This document shows, one piece after another, positions 45,697-57,858 of a stretch of 64,000 nt of DNA. Origin of the DNA: Cheiracanthium punctorium. Its lineage: Eukaryota > Arthropoda > Arachnida > Araneae > Cheiracanthiidae. The number at the start of each line of letters is the position of its first letter. Position 1 is the first letter of the stretch. The stretch lies in assembly GCA_038373885.1 (NCBI GenBank), contig JAWZYV010012516.1, forward strand, positions 183,231 to 247,230, written 5' to 3'. Under the pieces are notes generated by a model that saw nothing but the letters and a program-made list of their open reading frames with translations, was not told where the DNA came from and did not search any database. Position numbers and translations under genes: made by a program.

Positions 45697-47615
45697 TTAA
45701 TCAAGAGTTAATTAATTTATTTATTTATTTATTTATTTTAACCATGAGTTTTAATTTTAAGTTAATAATTAATTTTACAACAAATACATTTTTAATCAAA
45801 AGTTAATTTACTTTTTAACAAAGTTTTAAATTTTAGTTAAATAATTTTACAACAAATATTTTTCTAAATTTATTTTTTTAAACAAGTTTTAATTTTAAGT
45901 TAAATAATTTTACAACAAATATTTTTTTTAATCAAAAGTTTTAATTTAAGTACATTTATTTATTTATTTATTTATTTTTAACCAAGTTTTAATTTTAAGT
46001 GAATACTTAATTTTGCAACAAATATTTTTTAATCAAGAGTTTTAATTTAAGTACTTTTAATCAAGTGTTTTTTAATTTATCAAGAAAAAAAAATGTTAAT
46101 CAAGAGTTTTAATTTTTTGTATATCCTATTTTTGTTAAGTAGCCGTTTAACATTAAAGTAGGATACCAATACATTTTCTACAAATTTCTTCTACTGTTAG
46201 GGAAGTGAGAAAATGACACCATAGAAAGATTGTAGTACCTACAGATTTTACAAATAATGATTTGGATATAGTCTTATATTCTATTGCGAGAAAACCACTT
46301 TAGCCATATATCCCACAAAACTCAAGTTTTTGTATACGAAATGTATGAATACTCAAAGTATTTATCTAAACATTTTTTCTTAACAACACATTTTTGATAA
46401 ATTTTAGGCAGCGATTATACTAGTTTATATTTTCTATAGATCAATTAGAGAAAAAATTGCATTTTTAGTAATCCTACAAAACATTTTTACTGTATATCCC
46501 AAGTGAGTATAACTTGATTTATAGAATTTCAATACGATACGAGTTAGATTGTTTATGTGCAACACTAATTTCAGTTTGACTATGAAAGCATAATTTTATA
46601 CATGAATCAACCTTTTTAGAGGTCTTTTATTGATGCACTTAGCATATTTTATAGAAAGGTGGGTTTAACTAGCACAAACTTTTAGACTAGATAGTACTAT
46701 TGTTAGAAAGTTGAACTATTGGAAATAAAAATTGAAGATCCGTTTTCAGCACAGTTTTATACCGCATGTACATAAATATCTTTCAACTACTTAGATAAAA
46801 TGATAGTTTAAATCGCAAAGAGTTATCATTACTTGAACTAAATAAAAAATACAAGGTTTTTACTTACTTGAAGCCACGTCTTGCTAAATCTTCTTTACTG
46901 TAAAGTACTTCTTACGGTAAAAAACCCGTAAATTTCTTGACGGATGCAAAGCAAGCTAGCAGATCAGGAAAATAGAGTAATGATTTAAAATACATTAGCT
47001 CTACTCCCCTCTCAGCTACCTATTTCAGGGCATCATCTTGATTAATTCTTAATCTTGGCTGAAAATATTAATAATATTTTGACACTAAAAGCAAAATAAC
47101 ACATTTGAAGATATTAAACGCTTTAAAAGTTTTTTTTTCTTTCTTATAACAATTTATCAGATTCACAATACTATTTTATGTGGGATGAAATTAGTTAGCA
47201 AGTGAAAATTTAATCTTAATTAGACATTTACTGAAATACAGATACCATACAGACTTCATTTTCTATTAGGAGAAAGTACTCAAAACCCAGTTTTTGTATA
47301 CAAAGTGCATAAAGTACTTCTACCGATAATGCCTATTGCTATCAGTTACACTAGTAGGAAATACACTCTTGGATTATCAACTTAAAATTTTGCAAAACCC
47401 CAAAATATAGTAAAACATGCATTAACAATTACAAAAAAAATCATACTTAAAAGTACAACACATCAAAAGTGCAAACTATAAGAACCACATAATTATTTTC
47501 AATTAGAATTACGGTATCAACTTATATGTAACTAAAATAATAGAAAATATTACACTTACCCTGTACTTGTACACGCGGGAGATGAAAAATACTAATAAAA
47601 ATACTTAAATAATTC

Positions 47616-47813
47616 TCAAATATATGCACAGCATAAAAAACAACCACGTGCCTGCGATATCCCTAGTACAGCTGATAAGAAATTGAGAGAGATAAGAAAG
47701 TGCCTTGAGGCCCTACAGAGTCGGTTAAATAACAGTGGGCCAGTTTGCCGATAAGATAAAACCAGGGAGGCTGTTAGGGGAATACAGCACAGAATTGGGG
47801 ACACGTGTTTCAT
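47616..47813 (-). CDS. Outward 65-codon ORF in the left arm
   Basis: Starts MKHVSPILCCIPLTASLVLS; hydrophobic, with several Cys (CC near residues 9-10, CFLCC near the end). The mirror copy at 55,740-55,937 is also open. The two proteins differ at two positions, both amino-acid changing, so conservation is not evidence of selection. Downstream, both arms have a consensus donor (AG|GTAAGT type), so this may be the first exon of an outward spliced transcript. No family recognised. Confidence 0.3.
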   Translation of the reverse strand: MKHVSPILCCIPLTASLVLSYRQTGPLLFNRLCRASRHFLISLNFLSAVLGISQARGCFLCCAYI

Positions 47814-49115
47814 TCTACGTTCAAAAATGGGGACTTATGATTACATGTTAACATCGGTATTATATCCTAAATTAAAATATCAAAGTTGAGCTGCAACGAT
47901 TAATATATTTTACGTAGTTTAGGAAAATAATGAATCATTAAATTAATTTCTGTGAACAATTAGCAAAGATCATTGTACTAAAGCAAATTATTTTTGTTAA
48001 GTTTTGATAAATAACAGCAATAAATTTTAGGCATTGCAGATGAATGAGTGTTCACGTATAAAATAGGTATTTACAATTGAAAAACAGGATCTAATTTTAA
48101 CAAATGCAATGGAATTTTGTATAGGATATCTATTGAACACGTATTAAATATATTATGATTATTCTAATATGAAAAACGGGGTTAAGATTCTTTACTTGCG
48201 ATGAAAGGCCCTCAATTTTTATATACTTAAATTTTACATAGACATCCTTTTAATAAATTCATAAACTAAACTTATCGTTTAAAACAATTTTTACAATAAT
48301 AAACTAAAATTTTTATTTAATAAAGTCATAAACTAAAATTATTAATGAAAACTTGCTAATAAATTAAACATATCAAAATTTTTACACTCAGTTTTTTTAT
48401 ATACTTAAATTTTACATAGACATCCTTTTAATAAATTCATAAACTAAAACAATTTTTACAATAATAAACTAAAATATTTATTTAATAAAGTCATAAACTA
48501 AAATTATTAATGAAAACTTGCTAATAAATTAAAATTATTACTCTAAAAGATAGCTAATCACAACATATATCAGAAAAAATATAAGCAATTATAATACCTG
48601 GAAAATACCGGACAACACTCTTGTTACATGCGGACAAAACATCTGTTTGCAAAACATCTAAAGAATTCTTAGGTTCCCGTTGCAGGAGAACTTACCTACG
48701 CCCAACCTACAAACTCTACAAATTTAACGGCAACTGGATTTCTCTTATCAGGTATGACAGATCAGGTAAGAGATAAGGAAGTGACATGCGCAGAAGATAT
48801 CTGATAGTGACGTGTGCAAATCTATGTTGATTCAATATCCGGTAGGTTTGTTGGCAGGATGTACTATTTACATTTAGTGGCAACTCTCTCTAAACTACAG
48901 GCTAATACAAGTTAGAGGATGCAATATCTACAGGGTTGAGAAAGTTTTAAGGTAGAGGGCGCTTGGGTGATCATGTGATTTTTTTGTAAGAACCAGTATA
49001 GAGACATTTTAGTTAGATAAAGTGGCCAGGTGTGTGTGTTGCGAGATTCACTCTACACTGTGTGCGCCTATACTTCAGACGTATGTTTTAATTGATTTTT
49101 CGCCGAGTTTCAAAA

Positions 49116-50667
49116 ATGTCTTTGCTTGAATCGATTGAAAATAACTTTAACATTGAATACACTCCCGAGTTTTATACTCAAAGTGATGCTGATGTGTTGC
49201 TGCAAGAAATAATATACAATTGCCTTTAGATGTAAAGCCTCTGCAAAGTATTGAAAAGAAAATTTCCCCCGAGTTTTATGCTAAAAGTGATGTTGATGTG
49301 CTACAGCAAGAATTGTTTCAATTACCCCTGCAAAGTAGTGAAAAGAAAATTTCCTCGACCCGTAAAGTAATTACTTTTGCTGATGAAGGAATCAATTACA
49401 GTTTACCTGGAGCAACAGTCTCTGTTTACTCTTGGATACCCATTTTGCAAAAAATACGTGAAGATCTACAGAAAGTGACAAATTATGAATTTAATATGGT
49501 ACAAGTGAACTTAGGCTCTGAAGAACAACCTAAAATTGAAGACGGTAACTACGAAGATTTTAATCTGGACCTATCATGAGGTGTATGCGCATTCTAAGTT
49601 TTGGATCTAAACGAACTTTGGATTTTAAACCAGCGAACAGTGAAACCACTACCATTAAATTAGAACATGGTTCAATGTGTAAGATATCTCCCCCAACCAA
49701 CAAACTTTTAACGCATGGTATTCCTTCTGAACCTTATGTGACAGACCCGCACATTAACCTAACATTTGCCAAAATGTACATTTATGAGCCTTCCCCGAAA
49801 AGAGCAAAGTTGGACGATTGGATGGACAATCTTTACCATAGCTTATATGCTTCTGTAAATGGTACATGGCACTTGGAAAGACTTATCTACGTTTCACTTC
49901 ACGATGAAAGAACTGACTTGAAGATTCATATTAGACAATTTATTCAGAACGCCCAATTAGACTATATAGCAACCGGTCAGGGAGTCGTGATGAACCCTTC
50001 CACATGGATCGAATTTATTGTAAAACTATTAGATTTTAATATAGGTCATAACAATAGTTCTTTTATTTGTAATAATCAATTATCTGTATTTAATGATGAT
50101 GGAAAATGCATCTTACAACAAATTTAAAAAACAGGCGATTCATTTACGTTAAATCCAATTTCCTTAACACTTTTAAATGACCAAGTATTAAAACTTTGTG
50201 AAATGAGAAATGAAATATTGGAATGCATTTTAAAAACGCTATATACGACAACCCTGCCCGATTTAATTTTAAAATTAAAGTCGCAAAAATGTAACCGTGA
50301 ACCCCTTTGTACTTATGATGAGGCTAAACAACAATTAATGGATATAGTACATCAGGAAATTTTTAAAAACATAATCCCGGTTCAGGATCATCCTTCACAA
50401 AGGATACATGCTTGTTCGAATAGAACACATGTTGATGAGAGAGAGGGTCTTATAAGTAGTAAAGCATGGTTTATGGTCGACATGCCATATATTGCAAGAG
50501 AGATATGCAAGAACAAATGTACTTGTCATTATGACGGAGAATTTTTTTCAAACATTTTCATTGAAGACTATATGAAGTATCTTCAAAATGTGCTATTTAA
50601 TACATTTTTTCAACCGTTTTCAGATTTTGCTAATTCTAAGGATGGCAAAACATGTGTAATTATGTGA
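49116..50667 (+). pseudogene. AlkB-like/PC4-like CaaX protein gene, left copy
   Basis: Starts at ATG 49,116, the same codon as in the right arm. Lesions: a 2-nt insertion at about 49,208-49,212; TGA at 49,577-49,579; a 2-nt insertion at about 49,588; TAA at 50,125-50,127. Correcting only the lengths gives 515 codons, the same as from the right arm. Domains, numbered as in the right copy: duplicated PEFYT.S..DVL.QE segments (about 17-72), AlkB-like fold (about 80-225), PC4-like segment (about 247-300), a Cys-containing C-terminal part, and CVIM at the end. After the AlkB part this copy retains PKRAKLD, similar to a Myc-type nuclear localisation signal. AATAAA at 50,865 follows. The function of the live gene is unknown. 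Confidence 0.8.
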
Positions 50668-51249
50668 TGTTATTGGTGTATAACTAGTATTGTGATTGTA
50701 AAAAATATATTAAAACCATTGTGATTATGTAGAAAAGGCATGCTTGCTTCTACAACAGTAATATTTTACTGACTTGTGCATGCTTAGTTAAAGAATACTC
50801 ATTGAAAAGTTATTATTTTCTTAATTGTGTAAATAGTTTGTGTAATTTAAAATATATTTTTGTAAATAAATAAGTTTAAATACGAAAACTTTTCTGTGTT
50901 TTCTTTGTGTGTATTTGTGTGTTGATTACTTGCAAAATAAAAATCTATAAAATTTTACTGAAGCAAAAAGTGGTAAAGTTAACATACTTGGTCAAGATTT
51001 AAGGTTCTCGTGTTGTGTTTTATACTTATCTTTTATACACTACAAGGTAAAAAGTTACAAATTTAACAAAATTTATTGATGCATGTACTATGGAAACATT
51101 AATCTACTACATAGAAATGAAATGTTCTGATTAAAATCATAAACTTAAGTGTAATAGGTAAATTGGGTTACATGAGAATTCACAAAGTATTATTTTTTTT
51201 ATAAAATGAACTTGGCTAAAAAAAGTAAGTTTCCATAATTTTATAACCT
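50668..51249. promoter_or_regulatory. 3' region of the left AlkB-PC4-like gene with poly(A) signal
   Basis: AATAAA at 50,865-50,870, about 200 bp after the stop, followed by a TGTGTTTTCTTTGTGTGT GU-rich stretch. Mirrored at about 52,688-52,693 in the right arm. This suggests a discrete polyadenylated transcript ending before the spacer. Confidence 0.55.
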
Positions 51250-52310
51250 AATCGATTTTACAGGTTTTTCAAAAATTAAGTTAAGTGAGATAAAGAAACT
51301 TAGTATTTTTAAATAAAGATTTTTTGAGGTATTCTTTAATGTAAAGATCTTACCACATTTTACTTGAAGTAACAGAATATTTTAAATCAGACACTATGTT
51401 TTTAAAACATCAGAGTATTAACTTAAGCATATTTTTATAATTTTTATTAAGTAATGGTCTTGAATATTTTTATAAGAAATATCAACTAAGTGCACATATT
51501 ACACATTTTACTGATTAAGATGGTTATGCTTACAAATTTTAAATAAATATGCTTTTACTTTTATACATGTTACTTGTTCAAACTAAGTGTACTTTTGATT
51601 TGTATACGTTTATGAGTTCTCATAAGTTATGAAATTATTTCTCGAAAGGAACTTAGCTATTAGAACTTTGTAAATTTTGTAGAAGTAGTATGCTTAACAT
51701 GTTTTTGATGAAATGGATTTAAATTTGGTATAGAAATAATCAGTTATTTTAGCATAGATGTATAAACTTATCTTTTTGTAAACCATAACTAATTAAAAGT
51801 AATATAATTTATGTCTATACAAAGTGAGGGACTTAAACTATTTTTCAGAATTATCAAGTAAAGGATTTTACAAAATACTTAGTAAACTGCATTAATAGAT
51901 TGTAAGTTGTAATATTTTTTTTCTTTTAGAAGTTTTGCACATTGGTATATTTTATGTTCTGATAAGTCGTTGAATATGTTCTTTAAATAAACTAACATAT
52001 ATGTACTTTGAAAATTTTATTGAAGTGTTGAACTTTGGTATTTTTCGAATGTTACGAACTTGATACATTTTTTCTGAAGTGCTAGATATGTGAAATTGTC
52101 TTTTTAGAAACATTGAATTATTCAACTTAGTACATTTCAGTTACTCTTTGAAGATAACGGACTTAGAATTTTTTACAAATAGCAAGCTAGTAACTTGCTA
52201 AACGTGCTTCTTGCAAATATTTTTAAATACTTAATTTATTATATTTTAATTTGTTTATTTCTTTTTAGTAGTTACAACTTTGATAATTTTTAAGAACGGT
52301 ATTTAACGGT
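51250..52310. other. Unique spacer at the palindrome centre
   Basis: 1,061 bp, very AT-rich. No ORF or RNA recognised. Short motifs such as ACTTAGTA and GTACTTT recur. It is not an inverted repeat itself, so the arms meet at sharp edges (TTTATAACCT at 51,241-51,250 and its complement at 52,311-52,320). Confidence 0.7.
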
Positions 52311-52891
52311 AGGTTATAAAATTATGGAAACTTACTTTTTTTAGCCAAGTTCATTTTATAAAAAAATTAATACTTTGTGAATTCTCATGTAACCCAATTT
52401 ACCTATTACACTTAAGTTTATGATTTTAATCAGAACATTTTATTTCTATGTAGTAGATTAATGTTTCCATAGTACATGCTTCAATAAATTTTGTTAAATT
52501 TGTAACTTTTTACCTTGTAGTGTATAAAAGATAAGTATAAAACACAACACGAGAACCTTAAATCTTGACCAAGTATGTTAACTTTACCACTTTTTGCTTC
52601 AGTAAAATTTTATAGATTTTTATTTTGCAAGTAATCAACACACAAATACACACAAAGAAAACACAGAAAAGTTTTCGTATTTAAACTTATTTATTTACAA
52701 AAATATATTTTAAATTACACAAACTATTTACACAATTAAGAAAATATAACTTTTCAATGAGTATTCTTTAACTAAGCATGCACAAGTCAGTAAAATCTTA
52801 CTGTTGTAGAAGCAAGCATGCCTTTTCTACATAATCACAATGGTTTTAATATATTTTTTACAATCGCAATACTAGTTATACACCAATAACA

Positions 52892-54438
52892 TCACATAAT
52901 TACACATGTTTTGCCATCCTTAGAATTAGCAAAATCTGAAAACTGTTGAAAAAATGTATTAAATAGCACATTTTGAAGATACTTCATATAGTCTTCAATG
53001 AAAATGTTTGAAAAAAATTCTCCGTCATAATGACAAGTACATTTGTTCTTGCATATCTCTCTTGCAATATATGGCATGTCGACCATAAACCATGCTTTAC
53101 TACTTATAAGACCCTCTCTCTCATCAACATGTGTTCTATTCGAACAAGCATGTATCCTTTGTGAAGGATGATCCTGAACCGGGCCTATGTTTTTAAAAAT
53201 TTCCTGATGTACTATATCCATTAATTGTTGTGTAGCCTCATCATAAGTACAATGGGGTTCACGGTTACATTTTTGCGGCTTTAATTTTAAAATTAAATGG
53301 GGCAGGGTTGTCCTATATAGCGTTTTTAAAATGCATTCCAATATTTCATTTCTCATTTCACAAAGTTTTAATACTTGGTCATTTAAAAGTGTTAAGGAAA
53401 TTGGATTTAACGTAAATGAATCGCCTGTTTTGTAAATTTGTTGTAAGATGCATTTTCCATCATCATTAAATACAGATAATTGATTATTACAAATAAAAGA
53501 ACTATTGTTATGACCTATATTAAAATCTAATAGTTTTACAATAAATTCGATCCATGTGGAAGGGTTCATCACGACTCCCTGACCGGTTGGTATATAGTCT
53601 AATTGGGCATTCTGAATAAATTGTCTAATATGAATCTTCAAGTCAGTTCTTTCATCGTGAAGTGAAACGTAGATAAGTCTTTCCAAGTGCCATGTACCAT
53701 TTACAGAAGCATATAAGCTATGGTAAAGATTGTCCATCCAATCCTCCAACTTTGCTCTTTTCGGGAAGGCTCATAAATGTACATTTTGGCAAATGTTAGG
53801 TTAATGTGCGGGTCTGTCACATAAGGTTCAGAAGGAATACCATGTGTTAAAAGTTTGTTGGTTGGGGGATATATCTTACACATTGAACCATGTTCTAATT
53901 TAATGGTAGTGGTTTCACTGTTCGCTGGTTTAAAATCCAAAGTTCGATTAGATCCAAAACTTAGAATGCATACACCTGATGATAGGTCCAGATTAAAATC
54001 TTCGTAGTTAACGTCTTCAATTTTAGGTTGTTCTTCAGAGCCAAAGTTCACTTGTACCATATTAAATTCATAATTTGTCACTTTCTGTAGATCTTCACGT
54101 ATTTTTTGCAAAATGGGCATCCAAGAGTAAACAGAGACTGTTGCTCCAGGTAAACTGTAATTGATTCCTTCATCAGCAAAAGTAAATACTTTACGGGTAG
54201 AGGAAATTTTCTTTTCACTACTTTGCAGGGGTAATTGAAACAATTCTTGCTGTAGCACATCAACATCACTTTTAGTATAAAACTCGGGGGAAATTTTCTT
54301 TTCAATACTTTGCAGAGGCTTTACATCTAAAGGCAATTGTATTATTTCTTGCAGCAACACATCAGCATAACTTTGAGTATAAAACTCGGGAGTGTATTCA
54401 ATGTTAAAGTTATTTTCAATCGATTCAAGCAAAGACAT
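52892..54438 (-). pseudogene. AlkB-like/PC4-like CaaX protein gene, right copy
   Basis: ATG at 54,438, stop at 52,892. The only lesion is a 1-nt loss in a C-run at about 53,763 (CCCC in the other arm), splitting it after residue 225. Residues 80-225 align with ALKBH2: FADEGINYSLPGATVS, then W.PIL..IR.DL..VT.Y.FN, ILSFGSNRTLDFK, LEHGS, THGIP and INLTF. The HxD iron-binding motif expected near 137-142 is absent (KIEDVNYED there). The distal His is present (199), and the two Arg of RxNLTFR are His 211 and Ala 217. The fold is recognisable but the enzyme should be inactive. The following part has IYVSL..E..DLKIHIRQF and TGQGVVMNPSTWIEF, matching the PC4/SUB1 ssDNA-binding pattern. The C-terminus is CVIM, a farnesylation-type CaaX box. 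Role unknown. Confidence 0.8.
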
Positions 54439-55739
54439 TTTTGAAACTCGGCGAAAAATCAATTAAAACATACGTCTGAAGTATAGGCGCACACAGTGTA
54501 GAGTGAATCTCGCAACACACACACACCTGGCCACTTTATCTAACTAAAATGTCTCTATACTGGTTCTTACAAAAAAATCACATGATCACCCAAGCACCCT
54601 CTACCTTAAAACTTTCTCAACCCTGTAGATATTGCATCATCTAACTTGTATTAGCCTGTAGTTTAGAGAGAGTTGCCACTAAATGTAAATAGTACATCCT
54701 GCCAACAAACCTACCGGATATTGAATCAACATAGATTTGCACACGTCACTATCAGATATCTTCTGCGCATTTCACTTCCTTATCTCTTATCTGATCTGTC
54801 ATACCTGATAAGAGAAAACCAGTTGCCGTTAAATTTGTAGAGTTTGTAGGTTGGGCGTAGGTAAGTTCTCCTGCAACGGGAACCTAAGAATTCTTTAGCC
54901 GAGCAAACAGATGTTTTGTCCGCATGTAACAAGAGTGTTGTCTGGTATTTTCCAGGTATTATAATTTTTTATATTTTTTCTGATATATGTTGTGATTAGC
55001 TATCTTTTAGAGTAATAATTTTAATTTATTAGCAAGTTTTCATTAATAATTTTAGTTTATGACTTTATTAAATAAATATTTTAGTTTATTATTGTAAAAA
55101 TTGTTTTAGTTTATGAATTTATTAAAAGGATGTCTATGTAAAATTTAAGTATATAAAAAAACTGAGTGTAAAAATTTTGATATGTTTAATTTATTAGCAA
55201 ATTTTCAATAATAATTTTAGTTTATGACTTTATTAAATAAAAATTTTAGTTTATTATTGTAAAAATTGTTTTAAACGATAAGTTTAGTTTATGAATTTAT
55301 TAAAAGGATGTCTATGTAAAATTTAGTATATAAAAATTGAGGGCCTTTCATCGCAAGTAAAGAATCTTAACCCCGTTTTTCATATTAGAATAATCATAAT
55401 ATATTTAATACGTGTTCAATAGATATCCTATACAAAATTCCAATGCATTTGTTAAAATTAGATCCTGTTTTTCAATTGTAAATACCTATTTTATACGTGA
55501 ACACTCATTCATCTGCAATGCCTATAATTTATTGCTGTTATTTATCAAAACTTAACAAAAATAATTTGCTTTAGTACAATGATCTTAGCTAATTGTTTCA
55601 CAGAAATTAATTTAATGATTCATTATTTTCCTAAACTACGTAAAATATATTAATCGTTGCAGCTCAACTTTGATACTTTAATTTAGGACATAATGCCGAT
55701 GTTAACATGTATTCATAAGTCCCCATTTTTGAACGTAGA

Positions 55740-55937
55740 ATGAAACACGTGTCCCCAATTCTGTGCTGTATTCCCCTAACAGCCTCCCTGGTTTTATCTT
55801 ATCGGCAAACTGGCCCACTGTTATTTAACCGACTCTGTAGGGTCTCAAGGCACTTTCTTATCTCTCTCAATTTCTTATCAGCTGTACTAGGGATATCGCA
55901 GGCACGTGGTTGTTTTTTATGCTGTGGATATATTTGA
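55740..55937 (+). CDS. Outward 65-codon ORF in the right arm
   Basis: Mirror of 47,616-47,813 with two substitutions (Ala to Val and Ala to Gly). Upstream and the AlkB-PC4-like gene's start are 1.3 kb apart and divergent, so a shared bidirectional control region is possible. The donor GTAAGTG lies at about 55,994. Confidence 0.3.
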   Translation: MKHVSPILCCIPLTASLVLSYRQTGPLLFNRLCRVSRHFLISLNFLSAVLGISQARGCFLCCGYI

Positions 55938-57858
55938 GAATTATTTAAGTATTTTTATTAGTATTTTTCATCTCCCGCGTGTACAAGTACAGGGTAAGTG
56001 TAATATTTTCTATTATTTTAGTTACATATAAGTTGATACCGTAATTCTAATTGAAAATAATTATGTGGTCCTTATAGTTTGCACTTTTGATGTGTTGTAC
56101 TTTTAAGTATGATTTTTTTGTAATTGTTAATGCATGTTTTACTATATTTTGGGGTTTTGCAAAATTTTAAGTTGATAATCCAAAGAGTGTATTTTCCCTA
56201 CTAGTGTAACTAATAGCAATAGGCATTATCGGTAGAAGTACTTTATGCACTTTGTATACAAAAACTGGGTTTTGAGGGCTTTCTCCTAATAGAAAATGAA
56301 GTCTGTATGGTATCTGTATTTCAGTAAATGTCTAATTAAGATTAAATTTTCACTTGCTAACTAATTTCATCCCACATAAAATAGTATTGTGAATCTGATA
56401 AATTGTTATAAGAAAAAAAAAACTTTTAAAGCGTTTAATATCTTCAAATGTGTTATTTTGCTTTTAGTGTCAAAATATTATTAATATTTTCAGCCAAGAT
56501 TAAGAATTAATCAAGATGATGCCCTGAAATAGGTAGCTGAGAGGGGAGTAGAGCTAATGTATTTTAAATCATTACTCTATTTTCCTGATCTGCTAGCTTG
56601 CTTTGCATCCGTCAAGAAATTTACCGGGTTTTTTTTACCGTAAGAAGTACTTTACAGTAAAGAAGATTTAGCAAGACGTGGCTTCAAGTAAGTAAAAACC
56701 TTGTATTTTTTTATTTAGTTCAAGTAATGATAACTCTTTGCGATTTAAATTATCATTTTATCTAAGTAGTTGAAAGATATTTATGTACATGCGGTATAAA
56801 ACTGTGCTAAAACGGATCTTCAATTTTTATTTCCAATAGTTCAACTTTCTAACAATAGTACTATCTAGTCTAAAAGTTTGTGCTAGTTAAACCCACCTTT
56901 CTATAAAATATGCTAAGTGCATCAATAAAAGACCTCTAAAAAGGTTGATTCATGTATAAAATTATGCTTTCATAGTTAAACTGAAATTAGTGTTGCACAT
57001 AAACAATCTAACTCGTATCGTATTGAAATTCTATAAATCAAGTTACTCACTTGGGATATACAGTAAAAATGTTTTGTAGGATTACTAAAAATGCAATTTT
57101 TTCTCTAATTGATCTATAGAAAATATAAACTAGTATAATCGCTGCCTAAAATTTATCAAAAATGTGTTGTTAAGAAAAAATGGTTAGATAAATACTTTGA
57201 GTATTCATACATTTCGTATACAAAAACTTGAGTTTTGTGGGATATATGGCTAAAGTGGTTTTCTCGCAATAGAATATAAGACTATATCCAAATCATTATT
57301 TGTAAAATCTGTAGGTACTACAATCTTTCTATGGTGTCATTTTCTCACTTCCCTAACAGTAGAAGAAATTTGTAGAAAATGTATTGGTATCCTACTTTAA
57401 TGTTAAACGGCTACTTAACAAAAATAGGATATACAAAAAATTAAAACTCTTGATTAACATTTTTTTTTTCTTGATAAATTAAAAAACACTTGATTAAAAG
57501 TACTTAAATTAAAACTCTTGATTAAAAAATATTTGTTGCAAAATTAAGTATTCACTTAAAATTAAAACTTGGTTAAAAATAAATAAATAAATAAATAAAT
57601 GTACTTAAATTAAAACTTTTGATTAAAAAAAAATATTTGTTGTAAAATTATTTAACTTAAAATTAAAACTTGGTTAAAAAAATAAATTTAGAAAAATATT
57701 TGTTGTAAAATTATTTAACTAAAATTTAAAACTTCGTTAAAAAGTAAATTAACTTTTGATTAAAAATGTATTTGTTGTAAAATTAATTATTAACTTAAAA
57801 TTAAAACTCATGGTTAAAAAAAGAATAAATATAAAAAAAAATTAACTCTTGATTAAAA

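Larger units (their letters stand above)
45697..51249. repeat. Left arm of the 12.2-kb palindrome
   Basis: 5,553 bp, inverted copy of 52,311-57,858 and nearly identical by eye, with scattered substitutions and small indels. From the outside in it holds: (TTTA)n and TTTTAATTTAAGT motifs (45,700-46,130); the outward 65-codon ORF (minus, 47,813-47,616); a duplicated 170-bp block (48,217-48,375 and 48,393-48,535); and the inward AlkB-PC4-like gene. GAACTTGGCTAAAAAAAGTA marks the inner end. Confidence 0.95.
52311..57858. repeat. Right arm of the 12.2-kb palindrome
   Basis: 5,548 bp, inverted copy of 45,697-51,249. The outer end abuts the transposase-like gene at CTTGATTAAAA|GCTTCAAG, within a codon run of that gene (EDLEAFNQEL). 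A possible outward exon of about 195 bp lies at 56,494-56,686, bounded by TATTTTCAG and GTAAGT. Confidence 0.95.

Noticed and set aside
45697..57858. Purely artefactual palindrome from a chimeric read
   Set aside because: Arms carry different lesions and substitutions and flank a unique spacer, which a folded-back single molecule would not show. Still listed for checking.
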